A DNA stretch of 64,000 nt from Paralvinella palmiformis (GCA_025642065.1 JAODUP010000055.1:860001-924000), one strand, 5' to 3'; positions 1 to 54,440 are shown, counted from the first letter of the stretch. Numbers and translations are program-made. Notes: generated by a model from the letters alone, not told the origin.

Positions 1-578
1 TTTTTCAGTGGAGATCTGTCTTCCATGTTGTTACTTTAAGCAATCAAATTTACAAATAAATGCATTGACAATAAGTTTTTCCTTTGATGATTTTGATTAT
101 CATTTTGTACACCATAAACCTGCATCTGTTGTTAAATATCTGATCACATGATGAGTTGTTTTTGGAGGTACCCAACCATTTACTTACTATAAAAGGGGAG
201 TCGTTTAGCTGAAAAAGAGTAGTAGTAAAGTTAATCCTGAAAAACCAAAACATTGCGGTAAATATTGTCAAAAATAAATATTGCCAACAGCTATCATATA
301 TCGCTGGTATCAGGTGAGGGTCCATTTCTAATGTTAAGAAAGGAACTCGACATGTAAGAAGCTTGACTGATGAATTGTTGACCAGTCGAGGAAAGTCAAA
401 ATTGTTGTAAATGGGAAACCCACGTTGAATTTCTGTAGACATGCCTTTGATAATGCTAGTGTCCCAAACCGACCTTCACTGCAGCGAACAGAGCTGTCGA
501 GCAGACTTAATTCTAAGCCTTCAGTTTCCACACTGTTGTTTTAAAGCTCTTCATTGTTAGCACCTCTGTTTTCATCAG
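1..578. other. Left-edge stretch with no recognised gene (probably SDAD1 intron)
   Basis: This lies before the first visible SDAD1 exon and probably belongs to the preceding intron. Two overlapping minus-strand open frames (50-442 and 334-531) contain no family motif that I recognise. They may come from an old mobile element, but nothing here proves it. Confidence 0.3.
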
Positions 579-1197
579 GCCAGCAGAGAAGGCCGAGAGA
601 AATACACGCACCGCGATAGAAGACAAAACCCGAATGCTAGCACCACAAACAAAGAGAAAAAGAAGAAGAAAAGTTTTATGATGATCAAGCACAAAGTAGC
701 AAGAACCAAAAAGAAATCATTTCAGGAGAAACAGGTTAGTCGAATAATGTTTCTGTAACAAAGCAGATGCTATTTAATTATGTTCAGCGTGTGTACAAGA
801 GTTCCCATGCTTCAAGTTTGGTAATTAATTTGACAGCCTATTACCTGATTTGGTGTAAAGTAAATCAGTTTAAAAACTGCATTTCAGGTGTGTATGTGCA
901 AGTAAACAAGCAACGTTTTGCTTATGGTACTGTATGTTAAATGTCATCCGTAGGTGTATAATTTGACAGATATGTTTGTAACCAAGCTATTTATTATTAT
1001 CACAGGTCAAAGCAGTAAAATTTTATAAAGCTATTTTGTTAAATTTTTTAAACTGTGAATATCATATTATTCTTTTGATGAGTATATGTTTGTTAGGTTT
1101 TTTTTGTAGTTGAATGAAACAACATATTTTTACTTGTTACTCAATACAGAGAGACCTGAAGAAAAGTCTTTTGAGGAGGCTGAAGCACAAAAAATAA
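579..1197 (+). CDS. SDAD1: SDAD1 (SDA1 domain protein), last two coding exons, partial
   Basis: Two exons, 579-734 (after a TTTTCATCAG acceptor, before GTTAGT) and 1150-1197 (after AATACAG), join in frame and end at TAA 1195-1197. They encode 67 residues rich in Lys and Arg. Visible blocks are TNKEKKKKKSFMMIKHKV, then KKKSFQEKQ, then RDLKKSLLRRLKHKK at the C-terminus. This matches the basic tail of SDA1/SDAD1, a conserved nucleolar protein needed for 60S ribosomal subunit maturation and export; the family pattern is TNKEKKK followed by an F-M-M motif, a RSFREKQ-like block and a Lys/Arg end. The rest of the gene must lie to the left of the window; I could not find an earlier exon in 1-578. The gene faces ZNF330 tail-to-tail. 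The SDAD1 call rests on this tail alone, so the identity is good but not certain. Confidence 0.8.
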
Positions 1198-1295
1198 AAA
1201 AAGGAAATGATTACTCTGTGGATCGTCCTTTTGATGGATTGTTATGAATTTATTTCCAAAAGCAACCAGTCAATTGATATTCTTGTTATCAATTT

Positions 1296-1301
1296 AATAA
1301 A
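1296..1301 (+). terminator. Candidate polyadenylation signal AATAAA for SDAD1
   Basis: AATAAA lies about 100 bp after the SDAD1 stop codon in a T-rich stretch. This is where a short 3' UTR would be expected to end. Another AATAAA overlaps the stop region near 1193 but is too close to be preferred. Confidence 0.45.
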
Positions 1302-1919
1302 CTTATCTAAACAACAAAGCATTGTTTCCTATGATTTTCTGAATTGTTGTTGTGCTTTTAATTGATTCATTTAGATCATTGTACTCTGAGCTAATTGCAC
1401 ATAAAGCTGTAATACATTAACAAAATGTCAGATTCACTCTCCGTGATAATAAGCTCTTTCAGACTGTTTCATAAACATAGCCTTATCATGTGACAAAACA
1501 CATTTTCCAAAGACCTGAAATTTCACAATGAATTTCTTTTGCTACAAAAAATAAACACATGATCTTGGATTATATTTGTGACCAACATTCTGGAGATTGC
1601 ACGATGGGCATATTTTGCACTCCATGGGCTACATCAGATTCTCAATTTGTCGGACAAAAATGCACCCCAGAAGAAACACCAACTTACAATGTCATGATGG
1701 AAGGGTAATATAATTTAAATTGTCCAGACTAACCAAAAACAATACAACCTTTGAATGGAACCACAGTCAAAATAATCTTAATAATAAATCTTAAGAGAAC
1801 ATCAAGTTAGCTTTACTCACTAATGATGATACACTGCAGGTTTATCATTACTAGATCATAATTAGTATCTTCCAAACAGTTTTACGTCCAGCCTTAACAT
1901 CTCTTCACATTGGTCAACA

Positions 1920-8658
<6,739 letters not shown>

Positions 8659-8877
8659 TTTCACCAACTAAAAGTAGCAAGTGCAAGTTATATTCAGCAG
8701 AAGATTCGCATGCCAATACCGGAAGTTGCAATGACATTTTTATCAGCGCGTGCGCAATGATTAATTCCGCCATGTTGCCAGAAATGTAAATATGGTCGGA
8801 AGAGGAACACGATTTATTTGCAATGCGATGAAACTTACTCGATTTCGGCACCATATCAGGTTTGGATTATTGACAAA
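8659..8877. promoter_or_regulatory. Shared divergent promoter of ZNF330 and GRAF
   Basis: Only 219 bp separate the two start codons, which point away from each other. The interval is richer in G+C and CpG than its surroundings. It has three motifs typical of housekeeping bidirectional promoters: an ETS/GABP-like ACCGGAAGT (8718-8726), an NRF-1-like AGCGCGTGCGCA (8745-8756), and a YY1-like CCGCCATGTTG (8767-8777). No TATA box is seen. A second CGGAAG lies near 8797. Shared promoter function is inference from layout and motifs. Confidence 0.75.

Positions 8878-8896
<19 letters not shown>
8792..8896 (+). CDS. Upstream ORF overlapping the GRAF start
   Basis: An ATG at 8792 opens a 34-codon frame that runs past the GRAF start (8878) in another frame and stops at TAG 8894-8896. 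A shorter uORF begins at the ATG inside the YY1-like site (8772) and stops at once. If the transcript starts upstream of 8790, these would reduce initiation at the main ATG. Nothing shows that the peptide itself is functional. Confidence 0.35.
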
Positions 8897-44218
<35,322 letters not shown>

Positions 44219-46650
44219 CTGACGTTCAGCCTAACCGATAAAACAGCAGGAAATTTGAAGTTACAACACTGACTTTGATTCAATGTACAGTAAAGTCGGT
44301 CTAAGAAGTTATTAACACTGCCACGGTGATAACAAGTAACGAGAACTATTGCTAGTACCGGTGTTCTTTAAGATTGTAAATTTGGTATATCTAGAATGTA
44401 ATAACATAGACATCTTCTGTAATATATAACGAGTATCACACTGTGTGTGTGTCTGTATATCATTCTGTTTTGCATACAATGCTCTACATTAGAATGAGAA
44501 GGGCGAAATAGTGTTTCTGTTGTAGTGTAGTTTGTATTGGTGAGAATTGTCTTAACTAAGTGTGCACCCAAGTTTCTAGGTTTAGGTGTCTGCATGTGTT
44601 GTCCAGTCGGGTGATGTCACCTTTCAGATGAGAAATTCATTATTGTAGGTGCTAAAAAATGTAAAGGCCGAGAGGCAAATTCATTTAACGAGATGCTCCT
44701 CTTATGTTACTCTTCGGAGGGCATTTCAAATTTGTCACTATGAAGTCTTTATGACTGTAGCGCTGGAAGGTTCAACGCAGAGAAGACAATATAATCCAGC
44801 TTACTTAGTAATTGGGTTATATATTAAATGGTGTGAATATTAAACAGAGCTGTCCGTATTACCGGTAATTAGATCAGATTTGATCGTTTCGTTTGTCAAG
44901 TTGGTAAAACATTTCAATTTTTTGCTGATGAGCTGTATATTGACCAGAATGCCATATCCTAGAATAGATCATGCTAAGTTCATACGCGTTCTTGTCACTG
45001 GGTTGTTCACGTACACAAACACACACACTATACGCTTGAATTACTTTTTTTCGCAGCAGGGGTAATTAGTAGATTGTAAATAGACCATTATTATTACACA
45101 ATGTGTGTGTGGACTTAAGCTAGTGTTCCTTGTGTATTATATCTGGCACATTTCTTAACATAGTCACGTTTATTTTTCACTGGATCCCAGTTATTCAATG
45201 GGAGTGCTTCACGCCAAGTTGTTTTTTACATCATTGTATATTGTTGTAAATATACACGTGATAGATCATGTTCATACGATATGGCTATAGGTGTAATTTG
45301 CATCATTTTCTCTGTCGGGGTCTGTCAAATAAGATGTAACTGGTTTGTTTGTGCCTGTTTAGTTTACTGGCAATACGTTCGTTTCCATTGCTGCTGTTAC
45401 TTTTACAGCATTTAGCCAGTAGAGAGTGGCTGCCACCATAATTTTGATGTCTGTCCGTGGCATTGTTTTGTTGTACCGATTAAGTTATGTTGATAACTTG
45501 ATTGTCGAGAGTCATTCCTTGTAGCATCCTGGAATCTGTCTTTCACGACACGTGTAAAATGGAGATTTGAATCCTTGACTCTTTCATTTGTTGGTGTATT
45601 GAGTTCTGTGTGTGTGTGTGTGTGTTGGCTTGCGATTCCAGTGTCTGGAGCGAGTATTATTACATAGTTTGTTGTGATGTCAATTTTGTGAGAGCATTGC
45701 TGTTTCGTGTTCGTGTTGTGCAACTAATAATAATGTTTGGTCCCTACCAGTTCGGTAATGTCCCAGTATTGGTATATACAATTTGGCTTTGTTATCGTAT
45801 ACTTACTATGCGTACAAGTTGTCCTTACCTTTCTCTCGAATCAGTTGTAATCCCATCGATATCTCTGCTAATGGAATGTGTTCCAGGGCATTAGCCCTCG
45901 ACCATACGTTCCAGGCGTGACCAGTGCCAAGGCTAAACCAAGCACCAGATCCACTGTATGTCCTGTTTAGTTGTTGGTACATTCCACTATGATTGTAACA
46001 GTTTTATGTAAATCAGGTCTTACTATGAATGCCATACGACGTGTTAGTGTAGATGTTACTGTTTCCTGTTCCAGTTTGCATGATTGGTTAGTTCTTAAAA
46101 GCCGTCTCTCTCTGTGTGAGAACACGTTTAATAGTTATTTGGTCCACCAATATTGCAAAACCTGTCGTGAATAAGATCAGATATTTCACACATAAAACAC
46201 ACACGTGCATGCATGCATGCATACACCAACATGCCTGCAGTTGCATGCATACATGCATTTCGTAGATTATTTCAACAAAACCAAGATCATTAAACCTCTA
46301 GTTTTGTATTGTTGGTGTTGACTTTACTTATTCGGTTTGTAATCCTTATATATAATATTGTTTATTTGGAATTGTTGCATATTATTAAGATATCAAAGTT
46401 TGAATTTCAAGATATTCAATTTCGAAATTGTCATTTCTGTTCCATTTAATCAACTAAAATAATTTAGATGTGTGATTAACAGTATTCATAGAATAAAAGA
46501 AAAGTTAAACAATAATTTGGAAATTTGAAGGTTCTAAGTATGCACCCTTAACTGCATCATTGTGATTGGAATATAATGTTGTTGTTGTTGTAAATGTTCC
46601 TGGCAACTTCCCTGCGCTACATTTAGACTGTCTATTTGGTTAGAAATAAA
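44219..46650 (+). other. GRAF 3' UTR and downstream sequence; 3' end unresolved
   Basis: No gene is visible after the GRAF stop. The stretch is T-rich, as a long 3' UTR would be. Candidate polyadenylation signals AATAAA lie at 46492-46497 and 46645-46650; nearer ATTAAA words occur around 44825-44845. Which is used cannot be told from sequence. Confidence 0.4.
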
Positions 46651-48572
46651 TTGGCCACTCATAGGTATTTATTTCTGAATTTATGTAATTATAAATATGT
46701 TTAATATATTAGATCAAATAGAAAAAAGGGAATAATAAGGTTATACATTTAATTAAATGCCATACTTCTTCCAAATCCCTTTCTGTCAGTCTATGTACCT
46801 ATATACATTGTGTGTGTGTATGTGTGTGAAAACAAAGCCTGTCAAAATTTATGTTTGTGTGTGTGTGTGTGTGTGCTTTGCTGATTAAGTAGGCCGACAG
46901 CTTTGAGCATTTTAATCTGACTTCATGTCAGTTATAAAAATGTACTCGATGATATGAACCTTTTGTTTCCACTCGGCATGAAACACAGTTATCCATTCAC
47001 CTTTGCACATATACTTATTTAAATTGCTTCATGGTATTAATCTACAAATGAAATATCTAGACATATGTTTCCCTACAAATAGACTTGAAAGTACATGTAA
47101 TAGTTTAATCGTCATTCACTTGATCTGTAACGAGTCTGCAGAACGGTTGAACTAATTTATGGTTGTTGTTGTTAATCTGTCACGGCAATTGTATTTTGTT
47201 TTGTTGTATTCTCTTACAAGATCAATTTTAATTTTATCTTGTTGATGTCATATCAGGAATAATGTAAACGTAGTTTCAGTGTATGGCATTCAGTTTCCGT
47301 GCATTTTGACATTAATTGTACTTGAAAATTTGAATTTACTTAGAATAAATTATATCAAACTGCTTAAATTAACCGTTTTGCCTCTTCGCTTGCAAGTAAA
47401 TAGGGCTGAACAAACAAAATGCATTGGAAAATTTCTATATCATGGTTGTTTTGGTAGGATTCTGAAGATATTGACTAAAGATGGGCAGGTTGGATGGCAT
47501 CTCAAAGGTGAAGCAGCTAATGCTTAACTGTGGCTTGACGGGGCTATAAGCGTTTCAGGGGTGAACAGTAGTTTAAAAAAAAATGTCTCGAAGCGCGAGT
47601 TGATATGGAAATAATACGTGCAACCACTCCAGTGAGACTGCTTTATTTAATATTTTCACAACTTAGCATTTAGAAGCTAGCTACGCTTCTTCTGTTATTT
47701 TGGTCCTAATTTGGTTAACTTGTGGCCATTTAAACTTGAGGTGAATGCACGAAAAAAAAATCCAATGCCTATCATTCTTCTGATGCGGCGTGAAACGTGA
47801 TACCTTTGCTTTTTAAACTTGGAAGGTATTCCTGTGAACTTGTTGTGTGGCCAAGAATGCTTAAGAGTGGGCTAGATAGTGGTGGTGGTGGTAAACGTTT
47901 TACATTTTAAAGGGAAACATCATATCTATGTGGAAGAGCAAACTGCAAGTAGCACCCAAAATGGTAAATTTCAGAAGTGTAGCTTATATTCTTTGGAAGG
48001 TTTTTCAACTCGTTTAAACGTGATTTCGTAGGCTATTATTTTATAAATAACTCTTAATATATCTGTGGTTGTTTTCTCTCCAAATTTAGAAATATAAAAC
48101 ATGCAATGATTGGCGACAATAAAGTCGTTTTTTAATTAGTAGTAAGCTTTAAATGTTAATAAGAAAACCCAGGGACCATAGCAACACCTAATAGGGTATA
48201 TACAAGAAAATCCACAGGTCGATACATGGAAATTTCCACCAAAACAACTATGCAAATTTACTTGCTTTAATTATTTGCAATCCATGTGATACAAACAGAT
48301 TGCAATCTTTTATGTTAAAAGCACTGGGTAAAACAATAACATACGTGTCGGATAAATCATAAATTGAAAGATAGACGGTATGTTTTTCAGTACGTATGTC
48401 GAACATGTTATTTATGTGTAGTTTTGCTGATTCTGACATTGCAAAATGTTTGGGAGCGCCAATGCCTGCACATCTTCTGAAGGTTTTCACACCTGGTCAG
48501 GATTTAATTATGACATAATTAATATTATATACATGAAACGGTAGTAAATATTTGGGCATGGGCACGTGTGGC

Positions 48573-48611
<39 letters not shown>

Positions 48612-49059
48612 ATATATATTACAATTTTGTATATACCCATTTAAAGGCTAAACTGTTTCAAAAAAAGTGCGCCGATGTATGTACTTTTTTATGATGTACG
48701 CGTCTTGCTTTTCAGTGAATGAAGCTCTTATGGTCGTAGCTAGCTGAACTTAAAAGCTCAATTCACCGGAGAAGATCACACAATGGTCAAAACAAAGGTC
48801 CGTGTTTACGACTAATACTATAATAACTTCCTACAGAAATTATAAGTATAGAAATTCAACACCTTTGGTGACGATTCCCTACTACATCCGTCCATCGTAA
48901 CCGTAGGTATACGATATCAACAAGACAAACCACAATCAACTGGACCAAGACGGAACTAGCCATTAAACCGACGTAACAAATCAGCTTGCATATTGTCCAA
49001 TGCCTTCATTCATCTCCAGTCAATCGACTATTAAAACAAAAGCTTTTGGTATTCATTTA
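46651..49059. other. Intergenic, nothing recognised
   Basis: AT-rich sequence with a short (TG)n near 46858 and a (TA)n tract at 48575-48604. The open frames in it have no motif or splice support. Confidence 0.6.
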
Positions 49060-49740
49060 TAATAACGATATTATAATAATAATGTGTGATTTTATATAGC
49101 ACCACATTCAACTGTGTTGTTCTGGGGTGCTTTACAGAAAAAGCGGGTAGACTGGATAAAAATGACTAGATGAACCGTTAAAACATACATGGATAATACT
49201 GAATTTAAGAATGTGCAATACTAAACAAATACGTCTTAAGAATAGATTTAAAGCTATTAATTGAATGACAATGTCTCGGTTTGTCTGGGAGTTGATTCCA
49301 AAATGTGGGTGCTGCATAGTGGAACGACTGGCGACCAAACGTCTTGAGCTTAACCCGCGGCATCAACAATAAGTTTGATCCTGCAGACCTCGGTGCTTTT
49401 GTTGGACGACATATCTGTAGCACGTTGCAGATATAAGTAAGAACGATTATCTTAAAATCTATCCTATATCTCACTGGAAGCCAACGCAGGGCCTTAAGTA
49501 CAGGTGGTGATATGTCCATATTGGCCTGTCTTTGACACAAGCCGTGCTGCTGAACTTTGTAATAGTTGAAGCATTTGGAGGACAGCGGCATCCGGAATTC
49601 CAACCAGGATGGAATTACAACAACCTAGGCGAGCAGTCACAAAGGCATGCACTAATCTCTCTGCCTCAGGGGACAAACGATTTTGGACAGTTCAATTGGT
49701 CTTCAGCTGGAAATACGAAACTCAGTACAATTTATGTGAA
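49060..49740 (-). pseudogene. LINE 3' end: reverse-transcriptase C-terminus, frameshifted
   Basis: On the minus strand, 49676-49494 encodes AERLVHAFVTARLGCCNSIL and 49603-49205 (another frame) continues with LRWLPVRYRIDFKIIVLTY, then PRVKLKTFGRQSFHYAAPTF and SFKSILKTYLFSI. This order is the conserved tail of CR1/L2-type LINE polymerases. After the stop come a short 3' UTR ending in GGTGCTATATAAAAT, a known L2-like 3' end, and an (ATT)n-like tail near 49060-49085. One frameshift and 5' truncation make it dead. The tail end fixes the orientation. Confidence 0.88.
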
Positions 49741-50041
49741 TTAAAACATGCTTAGTGGTGTACTCGTGTGAAGATAATCATACATGACGATTTTTTTGAC
49801 GGAAAACTATTATTGGCTTGAATAGAAATGATTGAGAAAACGCAATGCATTGCAAACAATTGGTGTCTTCTGGCAATGCGGAAGTAACAGCCTCGGCAAT
49901 CGCTCAATGTAGATACAAACATCCACCACAAAAGGTACAATGCCATGATTGTTAAGAGATTATTTACACACCCAGTCATGACTGGAATTAACTAGCAGCA
50001 AATGTTTCCCTATTCTATATATTTTGTATCAAGGTATCGAG

Positions 50042-50044
<3 letters not shown>

Positions 50045-50078
<34 letters not shown>

Positions 50079-50239
50079 GATGTTTATAAATTTTCATTTT
50101 GTCTTTAAGAAAAAGTACTTATTGTTAATTTGTTTTAAGTACACTCCATCACATTATGGAGGAAATTGAAACATTTGCGATGATTTAGCAAATATATGGG
50201 TCAGGAAATATGTCACGAAATATATTGAATCCCTAAAAA

Positions 50240-50280
<41 letters not shown>
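50045..50280. repeat. (TA)n and (CA)n microsatellites
   Basis: TA tracts at about 50045-50074 and 50240-50270, the second passing into a short CA run. They flank sequence without coding signal. Confidence 0.9.
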
Positions 50281-50282
<2 letters not shown>

Positions 50283-50379
50283 TCCACGATTTTTTTTTAA
50301 ATTGGAAAGACTGACATTCCTTGCTTTTGCGGTACCATATACAGACTCCTCAGCCAGAATTACATGCTGCATTCCACAA

Positions 50380-50880
50380 TGATCCATTTTGGGTCCTATT
50401 TGTTTCTCGTCTATGCGAACGACATCCCATCGGCAGTCAAGTGTAAATTATTACTCTATGCCGAAGTCTCTGCACTTATAGTACCAGGTAATAGCACAAA
50501 GGAAATTCAATAAGAACTTTCCAATGAACTAGAATCAATCAGGGAATGGCTGATTGATAATAAATTGTCTCTCCATCTTTGAAAGACCGAGTCGATTCTC
50601 TTTGCGTCAAAAGGGAAGCTCCATAAAAACAACCCCATTTAAGTTCAATCGGCAGGCAATGTCTTGTCAAGTCGGACGAAGGTCAAATATTTAGTTGTCG
50701 AACTTGACTAATCTCTTGCTGGAGACTGTATTGCGGATAAAATCATCAGGAAATCAAAATTTCTATATAGGTAGACTATCTAGAAACAAAAAAAGATGCT
50801 AACTGCAGCACTAATTCAATGCCACTTTAACTATGCCAGCTCATCACTGTATTCTGGTCTGACCAAAAAAATAGAAGGCT
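50380..50880 (+). pseudogene. LINE reverse-transcriptase fragment, plus strand, decayed
   Basis: Across several stops and a frameshift, the plus strand reads SILGPI, then VYANDIPSAVKCKLLLYAEV, ELSNELESIREWLIDNKLSL, KTESILFASK and KVKYLVVELD. These are reverse-transcriptase motifs of the jockey/CR1 group. The catalytic YADD box is replaced by YAEV, so even without stops it would be inactive. It is on the opposite strand from the other LINE fragment 700 bp away and has a different sequence, so it is a separate insertion. Confidence 0.82.
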
Positions 50881-50904
50881 AGGCTACAATTAATGTACCC
50901 AAAA

Positions 50905-51303
50905 CTAAATTATTCGATATTTGTATCGATGGTTCCATAAGCCGTGTCCATGGAAGTAATATAAACGGGATGTCTTTTCATCGGTAAGTATTTCATCGGT
51001 ATTTTATTTAGCCTGTACGACAACCCCCGGCCCATCTCTGGCGTTTGATCGCCATTAAACTAGATATACGGACTTGCATGAAATGACATTTACATATTTC
51101 ATGGCATATAATAGGAGAGGAATAATACAGATTGTCTGCACAAACAAAATTATAATGCACACATCACAATAAATGTCCGTATTCGTAGGTTCAAAACTCG
51201 AAGCGCAGCCGCTTCAACGCTGCTTTTTTCCCTTGCCGGAAGTCAGAGCTGTTTGGTCATGGGGGCCAATTCAAACGTTACTGACTGCTCGGTCTAGTTT
51301 TAT
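50905..51303 (+). mobile_element. THAP-exon element, copy A (left end missing)
   Basis: A THAP-like first-exon remnant (CIDGSISRVHGSNINGMSFH, 50922-50981) is followed by GTAAGTA and then by about 300 bp that match the copy at 61215-61725: ATTTAGCC...CAAC, GGACTTGCATGAAATGACATT, GCATATAATAGGA. It ends with CTTGCCGGAAGTCAG and the terminus CTCGGTCTAGTTT. THAP domains are zinc-binding DNA-binding domains used by P-element-type transposases. The left terminus is missing; the sequence joins directly to LINE debris. Confidence 0.6.
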
Positions 51304-52189
51304 ATTTAGGCACAGCACCAGATTTCTTAAATACTGTATTCAAATTAACAACACCCTAGCACAATATTAATACCAAATCCAATACAATTTGTTTTGAGAT
51401 ACCTCAAGTTAAATATTTTGAAAAAATACTTTTAATTATACAGGAGTTTTTCTGGTTTGTATGTAATATCCATTTATCTAGTCCTGTCACAAATTATTGG
51501 ATGAATCTATTCATTTGAATTTGCAAGCACACATTTTTATTTCATTGTTTCAAACTTTCATACAGGTTATTTAAAAAGTGGGTCCCCTAGTCCCATAAGA
51601 CGCTTAGTCATTTGCCGAAATATGTAAACAGATCGCGAAGCAGCCAATCACAGCGCTTCATACACACGGTCGCGACACAATTCGTTTTTGGTGTGCCGGT
51701 GTTGCGGGACAGAATAAAGTTGTCGTGCCAATATGTGTCGACAACTATTGTCCCGACCTAATACGGGCCAAAAGTTGTCGCGGGCCAATATTCCTCGCCA
51801 ATTAATATCCCTCGCTTGAGTGGATAACACGCCGTCGTTATCAATGTTGGCGATTATCATGATTAAAACAGGTATCACGTCAGTTCAAATGTTACTTGGC
51901 TACAATTAGTCAACCAGCGTGTAAATTGCTTTGTATAATTTACTGATTATATTTGTATTCATCCACGGATTTATTAATAATAACATACACCCCCGTCGTT
52001 TGCTAATTTGACAGACAACTATATTATAATGCACTTAATTATAGTTTGAAATTATAGAAAATAAATATAAAACAAATTCTTTGTATGACTTTGTACTTGA
52101 ATCGGTAATATCGATAATATTAGCCATGATAATAATACATTGATCACGACAAATATTCAATATTTATACCACAGTCACTCAACACACAA

Positions 52190-52228
<39 letters not shown>

Positions 52229-52370
52229 GAACGTTTGTCAAGCCTATTAGCTAGATGGTTTACACGGTAGCGTTGGTCATGTTACGGTATAACCAGCCAA
52301 TACTACATAACCATATTGCGCAAGCTTTGTTGTTGGCGGATGTGCAAACAAAAAATGTTACCCATGATGC
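51304..52370. other. Non-coding stretch with a local GACAAC/GGGCCAA repeat
   Basis: No gene is visible. At about 51660-51810 short words (GTCGCGGGCC, GACAACT, GGGCCAA, CCAATATT) recur in direct and inverted order within about 150 bp. A (TA)n tract lies at 52196-52223. Confidence 0.6.
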
Positions 52371-53024
52371 CTTTCTGCTAATGGTATGGCTGAGCATGCG
52401 ATGAAAACAGCAAAAAGAATACTAAGAAAATGTAAAGTTGCCAAACAAGACCCTCGCCTGGGAATCCTCAACTACAGAAACGCTCCATCTGCCGAGCTGG
52501 ATGCAAGTCCAATACAACGATTCATCGACCGTAGGACAAGAACTGTAATACCAATTTTTAGTAACACTTTAGAACCTACGGCGAAAAATCTTAAAGAAGA
52601 AATAAAGAAATTGAAGAAAAAACAAGAAAAACAAACTGACCAGTATAACAAAGGCGCAAAGGATTTACCTCGTCTCGACGAAGGAGGTGTGGTTCGCTTG
52701 AAACCATATATCCCGAATGACAAAGAGACTAGATGATCGATCATACGAAATATGTTCAGAGGATGGAAACACCTATAGAAGAAACCGAGCCCATCTAAAG
52801 GAAAGCACCGAGTTGAGTCCATTTGAAGATACTGCAAGGCAACTGGAAGAAGCTAAATCAGATAGTGCAAAGACGTTGGGCCAAGAGACTATGAAGGATA
52901 AAACCGATAATGTGAAGGATAAAATGCCTAAACCACAAAGTGTAGAAGCTGATCATTCTAGGACAACTACTAGAAGCGGCAGAGTAATCAAAACACCATC
53001 TTACCTTAAGGATGTTAAGATGTG
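52371..53024 (+). pseudogene. Ty3/Gypsy retrotransposon: integrase C-terminal end, frameshifted
   Basis: Reading SANGMAEHAMKTAKRILRKC, LGILNYRNAPSAELDASPIQ and LPRLDEGGVVRLKP up to a stop at 52736, then in another frame RSYEICSEDGNTYRRNRAHL and TTRSGRVIKTPSYL to TGA 53023-53025. The order is the end of the integrase core, the Arg-rich GPY-like tail and the TTRSGR C-terminus common in invertebrate Gypsy Pol. The rest of gag-pol and the 5' LTR are absent. Confidence 0.88.
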
Positions 53025-53201
53025 AAATTTAACTAATCTTGGTTTACTTACATTTACCGTTATGTTATCACGGTAATTGAAGAAACAATTACAAGTTCCG
53101 GATGTGTTATTTAAAGGGCGTTTTATGAATACTAAATAGTTTGAGTTATTCTGTTAATGTTTATTAGCTCAAGTAGTTAGCTCAATCTGAAAGAGGGCGG
53201 A

Positions 53202-53308
53202 TGTTCATAACGTGTTCATGTTTTACTTGTATGGGGGTGTTCCGTAAATAAACAACTGCCGGAAGTCAGTCAATGTCAAGGCCACTTGGTGTCCGCGTTC
53301 TCTCTACA
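53202..53308 (+). repeat. Possible start of the Gypsy 3' LTR
   Basis: After the integrase stop, a purine-rich AAAGAGGGCGGA (53190-53201) resembles a polypurine tract. It is followed by TGTTCATAACGTG, a usual LTR start with TG. AATAAA occurs at about 53246. A CTCTCTACA end at 53308 would give a TG...CA unit, but without a second LTR the right end is a guess. Confidence 0.4.
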
Positions 53309-54440
53309 GTGTTGCTTGGCGATTTACGCGTTTAGTGGCCGATAAATGTCTTACTGAAAAGCTGTATTTAGGCTATTTACCAGTTATATTTGGATTTTAT
53401 TTATAGTCCATTAAGGGTATGTGATCTCTAGACCATAATTTTGCATTTAATAGGAATGGCATAGACTTCGTCCAATAGATATATGCCGCTAAACCAAGTA
53501 ACGTTCAGTGCGATTTGTATGGATGGCTGTCATGTACAGATAAATCTGCTGTCTAGTTCGAACTTATTTTTTATAGAACCTTTGCCATCTGACATGACGA
53601 TGTGAATGGATAAAATCAATAATCACATAAATTATAATTCAATGGATGATTCCTATTACTGTAACATTGGTATTTATGCATGATATCTTGTATTGAAAGT
53701 GAACTGTTTTATTTTCTGAATCAGCCATTCGTGCAATGTTTACTACACGTAAATGTCAAGATGTTAATACTCTAATGTAATAACATTTTTTTATTTAATA
53801 ATATACATGTGATACATTATATGTTTGGTTCCCAGGTAAAAATAATGTTTCCAAAACTCTATATTAAATATTTTTAAAGTCTTCATTAAAATCAATTTAC
53901 ATTCAGCTACAAGATAAGTTTTATAATCATTTATTTAATCCATCGAAATCCATGCTTAAAAAATCCCCTACAAGTCAACATGAATAAGTAAGGCTTAGCT
54001 GTGTCATTCATCTGGAAATATCAGTCCACTTAATCATTGGGTTATATCCTGATAAGTATTGCGTTAAATCCTTTGGAAAGACACAATCGTTCAGCTGAAA
54101 TGCTAGTCTCAGTCTGTGTAATATGAAATAATTTGCTGAAAGATTTTTAGTATTAACCGATTGTGAAAAGATGCCATCCCCTATTAACAGGGGGCGCCAT
54201 AGCTGTTTCTAACCCGAGACTGCAGTTGGTAACCGGTGAAACGCATTTCGCCTAGATCGGTCTATTAACCGCTATTAGCATCGATCAATATTTGATGTTT
54301 CAATTAAAGGCCGTAGATTTGCTTCAGAATTCGTCCACGCCGAGAGGCTCCGTCTTGTGACACGCGCAAATGTGTCACGGATGACAGGATCGTACGTACA
54401 ATACTGGGATCTCCAGCCTCGTTTACCGCCAGCTAGTTAA
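53309..54440. other. No recognised feature
   Basis: AT-rich until about 54170, then richer in CpG just ahead of the FLYWCH fragment (54180-54440). It has no coding motif; the last part may be the 5' region of that fragment. Confidence 0.5.

Noticed and set aside
8818..8877. N-terminal extension of GRAF from 8818
   Set aside because: The codon at 8818 is TTG, not ATG, and the family starts with MGL at the next in-frame ATG, 8878.
52472..52837. 121-residue minus-strand ORF
   Set aside because: It is the antisense shadow of the Gypsy integrase tail.
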